Shown here: positions 1-7,419 of the stretch, piece after piece
Numbering within the stretch: the stretch's first letter is position 1
How the letters are laid out: each line of letters starts with the position of its first letter
From: Thiofaba sp049322715
Lineage (GTDB): Bacteria > Pseudomonadota > Gammaproteobacteria > Halothiobacillales > Halothiobacillaceae
Assembly: GCA_049322715.1 (NCBI GenBank)
Contig: JBMOQP010000044.1
Coordinates: 124,001 to 188,000, forward strand
Length of the DNA stretch: 64,000 nucleotides
Reading direction: 5' to 3'
Position numbers and translations under genes: made by a program
Notes under the pieces: generated by a model
Databases searched by the model: none
Seen by the model: the letters and a program-made list of their open reading frames with translations, nothing else
Told to the model about the DNA's origin: nothing

Positions 1-630
1 CAGGCCGCCGTAGATCTCACCCTTGGCGCGGATGACACCCTCCGGGCCGCCGAACCCTTCCAGGTGCGCGCGGCCGGTGTTGGTCACCAGCGCCACGTCG
101 GGGCGGGCAAGTCCGGTGAGGTAGGCGATCTCGCCGCTGTGGTTGGCGCCCATCTCGATCACGGCGAAGGGCTGGTCGGGATCAAGCTCCGCCAGCATCA
201 GCGGCACGCCGATGTCGTTGTTCAGGTTGCCGCGCGTCGCCAGGGTCGGTCCGCGCTCGCGCAGGATGGCGGCGAGCATCTCCTTGGTGGTCGTCTTGCC
301 GTTGGAGCCGGTCAGGGCAGCCAGCCGGCCCGGCCAGGCGACGCGCCAGGCGGCGGCCAGGCGGCCGAGGGCCAGGCGGGTGTCGTCGACCACGATCTGC
401 GGCAGCGCGATCTCCTGCCTGCGCTCGACCAGCGCGGCCACGGCACCGTCCTCGGAGGCCGTGGCGAGGAACTCGTGCGCATCGAAGCGCGGACCGCGCA
501 AAGCGACAAACAAAGCCCCGGGCAGCGGCTTGCGGGTATCGGTGAACAGGCCGCGCACCTCGAGGTCGGCCGGCCCGTGCAGGGTGCCACCCACGGCGTG
601 GGCAACCTGGGCGAGGGTCATTTTCAGCAT
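1..630 (-). CDS. murF: UDP-MurNAc-tripeptide--D-Ala-D-Ala ligase MurF, partial
   Basis: These are the first 210 residues of MurF, the cytoplasmic ATP-dependent ligase that adds D-Ala-D-Ala to the UDP-MurNAc tripeptide. The N-terminal Mur ligase domain (about residues 25-80) is followed by the ATP P-loop TGSNGKTTTK at residues 107-116 and the conserved stretch NLNNDIGVP. The gene runs off the left edge, so the rest of the central domain and the C-terminal domain are not seen. The start ATG at 630 overlaps the murE stop by seven bases, which implies translational coupling in the dcw operon. A second in-frame ATG three codons further on (MTLAQ) is a possible alternative start. Confidence 0.95.
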   Translation of the reverse strand, partial: MLKMTLAQVAHAVGGTLHGPADLEVRGLFTDTRKPLPGALFVALRGPRFDAHEFLATASEDGAVAALVERRQEIALPQIVVDDTRLALGRLAAAWRVAWPGRLAALTGSNGKTTTKEMLAAILRERGPTLATRGNLNNDIGVPLMLAELDPDQPFAVIEMGANHSGEIAYLTGLARPDVALVTNTGRAHLEGFGGPEGVIRAKGEIYGGL

Positions 631-2258
631 GCGGCCTCCCCCAGAAGTTCGAGCACGACGGCGCGATCGCTGAAGGGGCGGCGTTCCCCGGCGACCTCCT
701 GGTAGTCCTCGTGCCCCTTGCCGGCGACGAGGACGATGTCTTCCGGCGCAGCCTCCGTCATGGCGAGGGCGATCGCGCGGCGGCGGTCGCGCTCGACAAG
801 GATGCCGGCCATCCTTGGCCGGTCCCCTTCGGGCTTGCCATGCGGCAAGTCCCGATTCGCTGATCCCGTACCGAAGACCCTTCCGGCATCCATGCCGGAA
901 GCCCCTGCGGGGTACGGCCGTCGGGATCCAGACGATGCGGTCACTTCGAAGTCCTGCGGCATGCCGGCGCGGATGGCGCGGATGATCTCGTCGCCATCCT
1001 CGCCGCGGGGATTGTCGTCGGTCAGCACCACGCGGTCCGCCAGTCCGGCCGCCACGGCGCCCATGCGCGGGCGCTTGGCCGCGTCCCGCTCGCCGCCGCA
1101 GCCGAACACGACGAACAGCCGGCCCCGGGCATGGCGGCGCAAGGTGCGCAAGGTCTTGTCGAGGGCATCCGGGGTGTGGGCGTAGTCGATCACGACCAGC
1201 GGATGTCCCGGCGCCGCGAAGCGTTCCATCCGCCCGGCCGGGGCCTCGACGCGGCCGAGATGGGCCAGCGCGTCCTCCATCGGCATGCCGAGCTCCAGCA
1301 GCGTGGCGAGGGCGGCGAGCAGGTTGCTGGCATTGAACTCGCCCAGCAGCGGGCTCTCCAGCACACCGTTGCCCAGCGGGGTGTGCAGGTCGATACGGAG
1401 CCCATCGGCGTCCAGGCGCAGGCCGCGAGCCTCGACCACCGAAGCGCCACCAGCGGACCAGGGCTGCGCCCCGAGGCCATAGGCCCACAGCGGCATGCGC
1501 CCCTGCAGGCCTTCCAGCAGCTCGCGGCCGAGGGCGTCGTCCATGTTCAGGATGGCGGCCTCCGGCTGCAGCTCCTCGAACAGGCGGCACTTGGCCCGTG
1601 CATAGGCATGCAGGTCGCCGTGGTAGTCGAGGTGGTCGTGGGTCAGGTTGGTGAACACCGCGGCACGGAAGCGCACCCCGGTCACACGCCCCTGATCGAG
1701 GGCGTGGGAGGAAACCTCCATCGCCACGTAGCGCACGCCCAGGTCGCGCTGGCGCGCAAGCTCCGCGTGCACGGACAGCACGTCCGGGGTGGTGTGGGTG
1801 GCGGCGGCCAGCTCCCCCCAGGGCCCCATGCCGAGGGTGCCGACCAGGCCGGAAGGCTGCCCCGCCAGGGCGAGGGCCTGGGCGATGAAGTGGGTCACCG
1901 AGGTCTTGCCGTTGGTGCCGGTGACGCCGATCACGCGCACCTCCCTTGACGGCTCGCCGTGGAAGCGGTCGGCCACCTTTCCGAGCGCCGGAACAAGGTC
2001 CTCCAGTACGAACACCGGCACGCCGAGGGCGGCGCGCAACCCGGCGGCATCGCCCTCGGCGGCAAGGATGGCGACCGCCCCGCGACCGACGGCCTCCGGC
2101 GCATGATCGAGCGCGTGGAAGCGTCCGCCCCGGCGGGCGATGAACAGATGGCCCGGCTGGACGCGGCGGCTGTCAGCGCACAGCCCTTCGATCGGTCGAT
2201 CATCCTTTGCTGCGACCGGGACCAGCCCATCCAGGAGACGCGAGAGCATCATGGCCAT
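624..2258 (-). CDS. murE: UDP-MurNAc-Ala-Glu--meso-diaminopimelate ligase MurE with an in-frame insertion
   Basis: MurE adds meso-diaminopimelate to UDP-MurNAc-L-Ala-D-Glu in the cytoplasm. The 544-residue product shows the P-loop VTGTNGKTS at about 112-120 and the DNPR motif at 415-418 that recognises meso-DAP. The C-terminal signature VAGKGHEDYQ is also present. MurE proteins are usually near 490-500 residues. Here about 46 residues (roughly 440-485) between DFEV and ILVERDRR are unlike the family, rich in Gly, Ser, Arg and Pro, and encoded by palindromic DNA at 804-941. Without them the length is about 498. The start ATG at 2258 shares its first base with the ftsI stop codon. Confidence 0.95.
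   Translation of the reverse strand: MAMMLSRLLDGLVPVAAKDDRPIEGLCADSRRVQPGHLFIARRGGRFHALDHAPEAVGRGAVAILAAEGDAAGLRAALGVPVFVLEDLVPALGKVADRFHGEPSREVRVIGVTGTNGKTSVTHFIAQALALAGQPSGLVGTLGMGPWGELAAATHTTPDVLSVHAELARQRDLGVRYVAMEVSSHALDQGRVTGVRFRAAVFTNLTHDHLDYHGDLHAYARAKCRLFEELQPEAAILNMDDALGRELLEGLQGRMPLWAYGLGAQPWSAGGASVVEARGLRLDADGLRIDLHTPLGNGVLESPLLGEFNASNLLAALATLLELGMPMEDALAHLGRVEAPAGRMERFAAPGHPLVVIDYAHTPDALDKTLRTLRRHARGRLFVVFGCGGERDAAKRPRMGAVAAGLADRVVLTDDNPRGEDGDEIIRAIRAGMPQDFEVTASSGSRRPYPAGASGMDAGRVFGTGSANRDLPHGKPEGDRPRMAGILVERDRRRAIALAMTEAAPEDIVLVAGKGHEDYQEVAGERRPFSDRAVVLELLGEAAC
804..941 (-). repeat. Palindromic repeat inserted in frame in murE
   Basis: This 138-bp stretch (46 codons) has no counterpart in ordinary MurE. 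It is a string of inverted repeats: CCGGCC/GGCCGG at 805-822, CTTGCC/GGCAAG near 832-847, and an 8-bp stem CTTCCGGC at 880-901, all within a longer GATCCCG...CGGGATC pairing. Read on the murE coding strand, the first and third hairpins have loops AAGGAT and ATGGAT closed by a C-G pair. That is the same loop class as the hairpins inside lnt and in several spacers of the window. The insertion keeps frame and has no stop. The exact ends are inferred from the expected MurE sequence. Confidence 0.8.
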
Positions 2259-3985
2259 CAGCCCTGCCCCCCCTTTGACGGCGCACTGACCACCGTGGCC
2301 GGAGTCATGGCATCGGGCGCGACATTGAGGATGCGCAGGGCCTCTTCCATGATGGCGGAGAACACCGGGCCGGCCACCTGGCCGCCGTAGTACACCCCGG
2401 TGCCGGGCTCGTCGATCATGATCGCCAGCGCGAGGCGGGGATTGGAGGCCGGCGCGAGCCCCGCGAACACGGACACGTACTTGTCTTCCGCATAGCCGCC
2501 GGCCTCCGACTTGTGCGCGGTGCCGGTCTTGCCCGCCACGCGATAGCCGGACACCTGTGCCTTGGTGCCGGTGCCGCCGCTCTTGACCACCTCTTCCATC
2601 ATGGTACGCAGGGCCACGGCCACGGGAGCATCCATCACACGCTTGCCCTCGGGGGGCTGCTCCACCTTGAGGAAGGAGACGGGCATCAGCACCCCGTCAT
2701 GGGCGATCGCGCCGTAGGCGCGCACGAGTTGCAGGGCGGTCACGCTCATGCCGTAGCCGTAGGCATGGGTGGCGATGTCCGAGCCGCTCCAGTCACGGAA
2801 ATGACGCAGGCGCCCGCTCGACTCGCCCGGGAAGCCGGTGCCGGACACCCGCCCCAGGCCGAGCGAATCGTAGAAGCCCCACAGCGCCTCCGGACCGACC
2901 GCCATGGCGATCTTGGTCACGCCGATGTTGCTCGACTTGCGGATCACGCCGGTCACGTCCAGCAGGCCGTAGTTGTGGTGGTCGCGGATGGTGAAGCGGT
3001 CCACCCGCATGGTGCCGGGGTGGGTGTCGATCGGAGTGTCCGGCCTGAACTTGCCGCTCTCCAACCCCACCGCCACCGAGAACGGCTTCATGGTCGAGCC
3101 CGGCTCGAAGGCATCGATCACCGCGCGGTTGCGGGTCAGGTCCGGACGGATGCTGGCGCGGTCGTTCGGATTGAAGGACGGCTGGTTGACCATGGCGAGG
3201 ATCTCGCCGGTGCGCACATCGAGCAGCACCGCGGTGCCGCCCTTCGCCTTGTTCGCCTGCACCGCGGCCTTGAGCTCGCGGTAGGCGAGGTACTGCAGGC
3301 GACGATCGAGCGACAGCACCAGGTCGTTACCCGGACGGGCCTCGCGGATCAGCTCGCGGGTCTCGATCACGCCGCCGTGAAGGTCCTTGATGACACGCCG
3401 CGCGCCCGGCTCGCCGCGCAGCCAGTGGTCGTAGGTGCGCTCGATGCCTTCCAGCGCCTCGTCGTCGATGTTGGTGAAGCCGAGGATGTGAGCGGTCACC
3501 TCGCCGGTCGGGTAGAAACGCCGGTATTCCCGGCGGGTGTTGACCCCGGGAATGCGCAGCGCCTTGACCCGCGCCCCCTCCTCGGGGGTGATCTGGCGCT
3601 TGATGTAGAGGAAGCGGCGCTCAGCGTTCTGCTGCACCTGGGCGCGCAGCCGGCTGGCCTCGAGCCCCAGGGCATGCGCCAGCTCGGGCACGCGGTCGAT
3701 CGCGGGCATGAGCTCGCGCGGATTGACCCACACCGTCTCCATCGGCGTACTGACCGCCAGCGGTTCGCCGTTGCGATCAAGCACCTGGCCACGGTGCGCG
3801 GAGATCTCCTGCACGCGCTCGTAGCGCATGCCGCCCTGCTGCTCGAGGAAATCGCGCTCGGTGATCTTGAGATAGACCGCGCGCCAGAGCATGACGTTGG
3901 CCAGCACGAAGAACAGCACGACGACCATGCCGTAGCGCCAGCCGCAACGCCCCGCTGCCCGCATGAGTGCGCGAAGCCCTGTCAT
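2258..3985 (-). CDS. ftsI: Peptidoglycan D,D-transpeptidase FtsI (PBP3)
   Basis: FtsI is the septal class B penicillin-binding protein that cross-links peptidoglycan during division. The 575-residue product has one N-terminal membrane segment (about 20-39), a PBP dimerisation domain and a transpeptidase domain. Its active-site motifs are STMK at 297-300 (catalytic serine), SSN at 351-353 and KTGT at 486-489. Length and motif spacing are normal for the family. The start at 3985 overlaps the ftsL stop by four bases and the stop touches the murE start, so the order ftsL-ftsI-murE is one tight transcription unit. Confidence 0.96.
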   Translation of the reverse strand: MTGLRALMRAAGRCGWRYGMVVVLFFVLANVMLWRAVYLKITERDFLEQQGGMRYERVQEISAHRGQVLDRNGEPLAVSTPMETVWVNPRELMPAIDRVPELAHALGLEASRLRAQVQQNAERRFLYIKRQITPEEGARVKALRIPGVNTRREYRRFYPTGEVTAHILGFTNIDDEALEGIERTYDHWLRGEPGARRVIKDLHGGVIETRELIREARPGNDLVLSLDRRLQYLAYRELKAAVQANKAKGGTAVLLDVRTGEILAMVNQPSFNPNDRASIRPDLTRNRAVIDAFEPGSTMKPFSVAVGLESGKFRPDTPIDTHPGTMRVDRFTIRDHHNYGLLDVTGVIRKSSNIGVTKIAMAVGPEALWGFYDSLGLGRVSGTGFPGESSGRLRHFRDWSGSDIATHAYGYGMSVTALQLVRAYGAIAHDGVLMPVSFLKVEQPPEGKRVMDAPVAVALRTMMEEVVKSGGTGTKAQVSGYRVAGKTGTAHKSEAGGYAEDKYVSVFAGLAPASNPRLALAIMIDEPGTGVYYGGQVAGPVFSAIMEEALRILNVAPDAMTPATVVSAPSKGGQG

Positions 3986-4242
3986 CGAACCACCATCGAC
4001 ACGGCATCACGCCCCGGGGGCCCCATGCGCAGGCGCTCGCGGGCGAGGGCATCCACCCGCCCGTGGGCAGCCAGGGCCGCCTCCTCCAGCTGCAGGCGCT
4101 CCCATTCGATCTCAAGTTCGTCGCGATGCTGGACGGCCTTCTCCTGCGCGAGCACGTACTTGCGCTCGCGGTGCTCGGCCTGCACCACGCCGATGGCGGA
4201 CAGCAGGCAACCGACCCACAGCAGCAGCGCCACCAGCCTCAT
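3982..4242 (-). CDS. ftsL: Cell division protein FtsL
   Basis: FtsL is a small bitopic membrane protein of the divisome that works with FtsB, FtsQ and FtsWI. The 86-residue product has a short N-terminus and one membrane segment (about residues 3-18, VALLLWVGCLLSAIGV). A charged heptad-rich periplasmic part follows (about 20-70), as expected for the FtsL/FtsB coiled coil. The start ATG at 4242 overlaps the rsmH stop and its own stop overlaps the ftsI start, each in an ATGA-type junction. Sequence similarity in this family is weak, so the call rests mainly on size, topology and position between rsmH and ftsI. Confidence 0.9.
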   Translation of the reverse strand: MRLVALLLWVGCLLSAIGVVQAEHRERKYVLAQEKAVQHRDELEIEWERLQLEEAALAAHGRVDALARERLRMGPPGRDAVSMVVR

Positions 4243-5171
4243 GACAGCTTCTCCGCCACGCGCAGCACCGCGCTGCGGGCGCGCGGGTTGGCCTTCACCT
4301 CGGCGGCGGAAGCCTTTTGAGCCCGGCCGAGCGTGCGCCAGACGGCGGGCGCCTGCTCGACCATCAGCGGGATCTCGGGCGGCAGGTCGGGGGCCCGCTC
4401 GCCGCGCAGGAAATTCTTGACCATGCGGTCTTCCAGCGAATGGAAGCTGATCACCGCCAGACGGCCGCCTTTGGTGAGCGCCTCGCGCGCCTGGGGCAGC
4501 ACCGCCTCGAGCTCCGCCAGCTCCTGGTTGATCCACAGGCGCAGGGCCTGGAAGCTGCGCGTAGCCGGATGCTTGCCGGGCTCGCGCCTGGGCACGGCGG
4601 AGGCGATCAGTTCGGCCAGCTGGGCGGTACGGGTGATCGGGGTCTCGGCACGAGACTGGACGATCGCGCGGGCGATGCGGCGCGAGAAGCGCTCCTCGCC
4701 GAGGCGCCAGAGGATATCGGCCAGCTCGGCCTCGTCGATGTGCGCAAGGAGATCGGCGGCGCTCTCGCCGTGCGAGGGATCCATGCGCATGTCGAGAGGG
4801 CCGTCGCGCATGAAGCTGAAGCCGCGCTCGGCCTCGTCCAGCTGGGGCGAGGAGACACCCAGGTCGAGCAGGAGGCCATCGACCCGCCCCCATACGCCGA
4901 GCGGCTCGAGCGCCTTGCGCAGGGATGAGAAGGGGGCGTGGACGATGGTGAAGCGCGCGTCCATGCCGAAGCGGCGGCGCGCCTCGGCCACCGCCGAGGG
5001 ATCGCGATCCAGCCCGATCAGGCGGCCGGCCGGCCCCAGGTGCTCGAGAATGGCCCCGCTGTGACCGCCGCGACCGAAGGTGCCATCCACATAGATGCCA
5101 TCGGGCCGAAGCGAGAGCGCCTCGAGCACCTCGTCCAGCATGACCGGGAGATGAGCCGCGGGAACCGTCAT
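4239..5171 (-). CDS. rsmH: 16S rRNA (cytosine1402-N4)-methyltransferase RsmH
   Basis: RsmH (MraW) methylates the N4 position of C1402 in 16S rRNA with S-adenosylmethionine. The 310-residue product begins MTVPAAHLPVMLDEV, the usual family start. It carries the SAM-binding motif VDGTFGRGGHS at about 28-38, the LLLDLGVSSPQLD motif and the C-terminal SFHSLEDRMVKNF signature. The chosen start at 5171 overlaps the mraZ stop by four bases. An open frame extends upstream into mraZ but codes a low-complexity Gly/Arg run and is not part of the protein. Confidence 0.96.
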   Translation of the reverse strand: MTVPAAHLPVMLDEVLEALSLRPDGIYVDGTFGRGGHSGAILEHLGPAGRLIGLDRDPSAVAEARRRFGMDARFTIVHAPFSSLRKALEPLGVWGRVDGLLLDLGVSSPQLDEAERGFSFMRDGPLDMRMDPSHGESAADLLAHIDEAELADILWRLGEERFSRRIARAIVQSRAETPITRTAQLAELIASAVPRREPGKHPATRSFQALRLWINQELAELEAVLPQAREALTKGGRLAVISFHSLEDRMVKNFLRGERAPDLPPEIPLMVEQAPAVWRTLGRAQKASAAEVKANPRARSAVLRVAEKLS

Positions 5172-5623
5172 AGCGCGATCTGCTCCAGCGCCGCGGGCCC
5201 CTCGCCCTCGTCCTCGTCGTCCGCCAGCCAGTCCTCGCGCGCCGCGCGCCAGGTGTCCTCGTCCCACAGCTCGAACTTCTTGCCCTGCCCCACCAGCACC
5301 GCACCCTTGGTCAGGCCAGCGTGATCACGCAACTCGGGCGGCACCAGCAGGCGACCGTTGGCATCGAGGGAGACTTCGGTGGCGTGACCGATCAGCATGC
5401 GCTTGATGCGGCTGACCTTGCGATTGAGGCCGGAGAGGGCGTCGATCTGTCGCTCGATCTCGAGCCAGACCGGCATGGGATAGATGACCAGGCAGCGCTC
5501 CTCGGTGTCGATGGTGATGATCAGCTCGCCATTGCATTGCGCGGCCAAGGGCTCGCGGTAGCGCGTCGGCACCGCGAAACGTCCCTTACCGTCAAGACTG
5601 AGGTTGCTGATCCCACGGAACAT
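5168..5623 (-). CDS. mraZ: Transcriptional regulator MraZ
   Basis: MraZ is the DNA-binding regulator of the division and cell-wall operon it heads. The 151-residue product has two SpoVT/AbrB-like (MraZ) repeats. The first is around residues 5-50 (SLDGKGRFAVPTRYR) and the second around 78-120 (SLDANGRLLVPPELR). It also has a longer acidic C-terminal tail (DDEDEGEGPA) than common versions. The start at 5623 gives the family N-terminus MFRGISN. Four evenly spaced GTGG cores lie just upstream, matching the known habit of MraZ to bind direct repeats in its own promoter region. Confidence 0.96.
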   Translation of the reverse strand: MFRGISNLSLDGKGRFAVPTRYREPLAAQCNGELIITIDTEERCLVIYPMPVWLEIERQIDALSGLNRKVSRIKRMLIGHATEVSLDANGRLLVPPELRDHAGLTKGAVLVGQGKKFELWDEDTWRAAREDWLADDEDEGEGPAALEQIAL

Positions 5624-5631
5624 GGCGGAAG

Positions 5632-5694
5632 CCCCACCTTTTCCCACTTATTTCCACTTGCCACCACTATATCCACCCACCTTGGCATCCGCAA
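5632..5694 (-). promoter_or_regulatory. mraZ (dcw operon) promoter with MraZ-box repeats
   Basis: On the minus strand a -35 TTGCGG (5689-5694) and a -10 TATAGT (5666-5671) are separated by 17 bp. From the -10 to the mraZ start, AGTGG or GGTGG cores recur every 10 bp at 5635, 5645, 5655 and 5665. Known MraZ proteins bind short direct TGGG-type repeats at such a period, so this is probably the autoregulatory site. The first box overlaps the -10 element, which would fit repression. The promoter match is by eye. Confidence 0.75.
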
Positions 5695-5814
5695 CTGCAT
5701 TCCAAGAAAAAATTCTTTATTCACAATGAGTTAGCGGCATCTAATAAGCGGAAAACGCAACCCACATACCCACGTAATTCAGTCACTTAAACGCAGGTAT
5801 TGAGACCCGGGTTT

Positions 5815-5846
5815 AAAAGAAAACGCCCTCCGCGAGGGAGGGCGCC
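5815..5846 (-). terminator. Rho-independent terminator of rnpB
   Basis: Read on the minus strand just after the 3' end of RNase P RNA, a GC-rich hairpin (GCGCCCTCC pairing with GGAGGGCG around a short CTCGC loop) is followed by TTTTCTTTT. This is a standard intrinsic terminator. It separates rnpB from the mraZ promoter about 120 bp further on. Confidence 0.85.
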
Positions 5847-5853
5847 AGGAAGA

Positions 5854-6212
5854 AGTCGAGTCAGCCGATAAGCCGGGTTCTGTCGAGGACCATCATTCAT
5901 CTGGGCCGCGTGTCACCACGCGGCTCGAGCAACCTACCCGGGGACTCTGCGGGCCGCATCGATGTCCCCCTATTTGGTCTTGCTCCGGACGGGGTTTTCC
6001 CTGCCGACGCTGTTACCAGCGTTCGCGGTGCGCTCTTACCGCACCTTTTCACCCTTACCGGCCCGGCACCGAAGCGCGGGGCTTAGGCGGTATGTTTTCT
6101 GTGGCACTTTCCGTGGGCTCGCGCCCCCCAGGCGTTACCTGGCGCCCTGCCCTATGGAGCCCGGACTTTCCTCCATGCCCGCAAGGGACACAGCGATGGT
6201 CTGGCCGACTCG
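5854..6212 (-). ncRNA. rnpB: RNase P RNA, bacterial type A
   Basis: This is the catalytic RNA of RNase P, which matures the 5' ends of tRNAs. On the minus strand the conserved block GAGGAAAGTCCGGGCTCC lies at 6156-6174, followed by the GCCAGGTAACGCCTGG hairpin. GGTAAGGGTGAAA, GTAAGAGCGCACCG and GAGCAAGACCAAATAGGG appear in order. The 3' part ends in AGAACCCGGCTTATCGG. The termini pair to form helix P1: GAGTCGGCC at the 5' end with GGCTGACTC at the 3' end. Ends are placed from P1 and from the promoter spacing and may be off by a few bases. Confidence 0.97.
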
Positions 6213-6218
6213 GGGCGC

Positions 6219-6247
6219 ACTGTATGGGCTACGGCCTGCCGATGCAA
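6219..6247 (-). promoter_or_regulatory. rnpB promoter
   Basis: On the minus strand a -35 TTGCAT (6242-6247) and a -10 TACAGT (6219-6224) are separated by exactly 17 bp. The predicted RNA start lies about 7 bases downstream of the -10. The 15-unit heptamer repeat begins only 7 bp upstream of the -35 element. Confidence 0.7.
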
Positions 6248-6254
6248 GCCCGCC

Positions 6255-6359
6255 CAGTGGTCAGTGGTCAGTGGTCAGTGGTCAGTGGTCAGTGGTCAGG
6301 GGTCGGGGGTCGGGGGTCGGGGGTCGGGGGTCGGGGGTCGGGGGTCGGGGGTCGGGGGT
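6255..6359. repeat. Heptanucleotide tandem repeat (15 units)
   Basis: Six perfect copies of CAGTGGT (6255-6296) run without a break into one transitional unit CAGGGGT and eight perfect copies of CGGGGGT (6304-6359). All units are 7 bp, so the two blocks look like one array that drifted by two substitutions. The array is not coding: open frames across it are fixed by the repeat itself. It lies directly upstream of the rnpB promoter. Confidence 0.95.
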
Positions 6360-6369
6360 CGGACACAAT

Positions 6370-6439
6370 GATGTAGGAGGCCCGCCCCCGGGCCGATTTT
6401 CTGCAATGGTTATCGCGACGAGGGCGTCGCTCCTACATC
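6370..6439. repeat. REP doublet with inverted ends
   Basis: A 70-bp unit is bounded by the perfect inverted repeat GATGTAGGAG (6370-6379) and CTCCTACATC (6430-6439). The right half contains the small palindrome GCGACGAGGGCGTCGC. This has the form of the TGTAGGAGCG-type REP sequences common in gammaproteobacteria. It sits just past the stop of the ABC permease gene. Confidence 0.75.
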
Positions 6440-6443
6440 GGGA

Positions 6444-7217
6444 TCACCCGCGCAGCCCCCACCCCTTGCGCAGGATCAGCACGCACGCCCCGAGCAGCAC
6501 GACGAGCAGGCCGGCCAGCAGCGCCAGGGCCAACCCCGCGGGCACGTCCGACACCCCGATCAGCGCCTGGCGGAAGGCGTTGATCATGTGCAGCAGCGGG
6601 TTGAACAGGGCGATGTCTCGCCACGGTTGCGGCAGCAGGTCGATGCTGAAGAACACCCCGCCGAGGTAGGTCAGCGGCGTGAGGACGAAGGTCGGAATGA
6701 TGGAGATATCGTCGAAGGTCTTGGCGAAGATGGCGTTGAGCATACCCGCCAGCGAGAACACGGCCGAGGTCAGCAGCATGACCAGGATGGCGAGCCCCCA
6801 GTCGCGCACCTGCAGGTCGGTGAACAGCAGGGTGACGGCGGTGACCGCCAGCCCGACCGCCAGGCCGCGCGCCATGCCGCCCGCCATGAAGCCGAGGATG
6901 AGACTGAAATTGCTCATCGGCGCGATCATCAGTTCCTCGATGTGGCGGTGCATCTTGGCGCTGAAGAAGGAGGACACGACGTTGGCGTAGCTGTTGCTGA
7001 TCACCGCCATGAGGATGAGCCCCGGGGCGATGAAGTCCATGTAGCGCACCCCGCCGACCTCGCCCACGCGCGCGCCGATCAGGCCACCGAAGATGATGAA
7101 GTAGAGCGCGGTAGTCACCATCGGCGGGATGATGGTCTGCGGCCAGATGCGCACGAAGCGCAGGGTCTCGCGCTCGAGCAGGGTCCACAGGGCGCGCAGT
7201 TCGAGCACGACGTTCAT
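6444..7217 (-). CDS. ABC-2 type transporter permease (YadH-like)
   Basis: This 257-residue protein has six likely membrane segments and the ABC-2 permease pattern. It shows the family motif around PLTYLGGVFFSIDLLPQPWR near residues 175-195. It should form the channel of an efflux complex with the ATPase encoded upstream at 7420-8349. Both genes are on the minus strand but are separated by about 200 bp of repeat DNA rather than overlapping. Close relatives are the YadH and NodJ-type permeases, whose substrates are mostly unknown, so no substrate is proposed. Confidence 0.88.
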   Translation of the reverse strand: MNVVLELRALWTLLERETLRFVRIWPQTIIPPMVTTALYFIIFGGLIGARVGEVGGVRYMDFIAPGLILMAVISNSYANVVSSFFSAKMHRHIEELMIAPMSNFSLILGFMAGGMARGLAVGLAVTAVTLLFTDLQVRDWGLAILVMLLTSAVFSLAGMLNAIFAKTFDDISIIPTFVLTPLTYLGGVFFSIDLLPQPWRDIALFNPLLHMINAFRQALIGVSDVPAGLALALLAGLLVVLLGACVLILRKGWGLRG

Positions 7218-7234
7218 GACAGCCCCACAATATC

Positions 7235-7412
7235 GTCATTGCGAGCCCCGCAGGAGCGTGGCAATCCATGCGCCCGATTCGTGGATCGCCACGTCGCTCC
7301 GCTCCTAACGCGAAGCTGGCGGCGGAATCCATCCATGGATTCCGCCCTTCGGGTGTCGCCTTGCGGCGACCCAACGCCCTTCCCGACGGCGTTGTTCAAG
7401 CCCGCGATGACG
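7235..7412. repeat. BIME-type repeat with a second element nested inside
   Basis: The outer unit opens with CGTCATTGCGAGC and closes with CCCGCGATGACG, with GGCAATCCATG and GTGGATCGCCACG between them. The same outer unit occurs at 14437-14575. Inside it, at about 7321-7397, lies a tripartite hairpin module: a 10-bp stem GGCGGAATCC with loop ATCCAT, then GTCGCC/GGCGAC, then AACGCC/GGCGTT. At 14553-14575 the matching junction CGAAGCTGGCG-T-AAGCCCGCG is empty. This spacer lies between the ABC permease and ATPase genes. Confidence 0.85.
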
Positions 7413-7419
7413 ACACTCA

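Noticed and set aside
2513..4420. 635-residue plus-strand open frame across ftsI and ftsL
   Set aside because: Antisense shadow of the dcw genes. The real genes carry all catalytic motifs and overlapping starts and stops.
6255..6359. Possible CRISPR array
   Set aside because: The units are continuous 7-bp tandem repeats without spacers, and there are no cas genes in the window.
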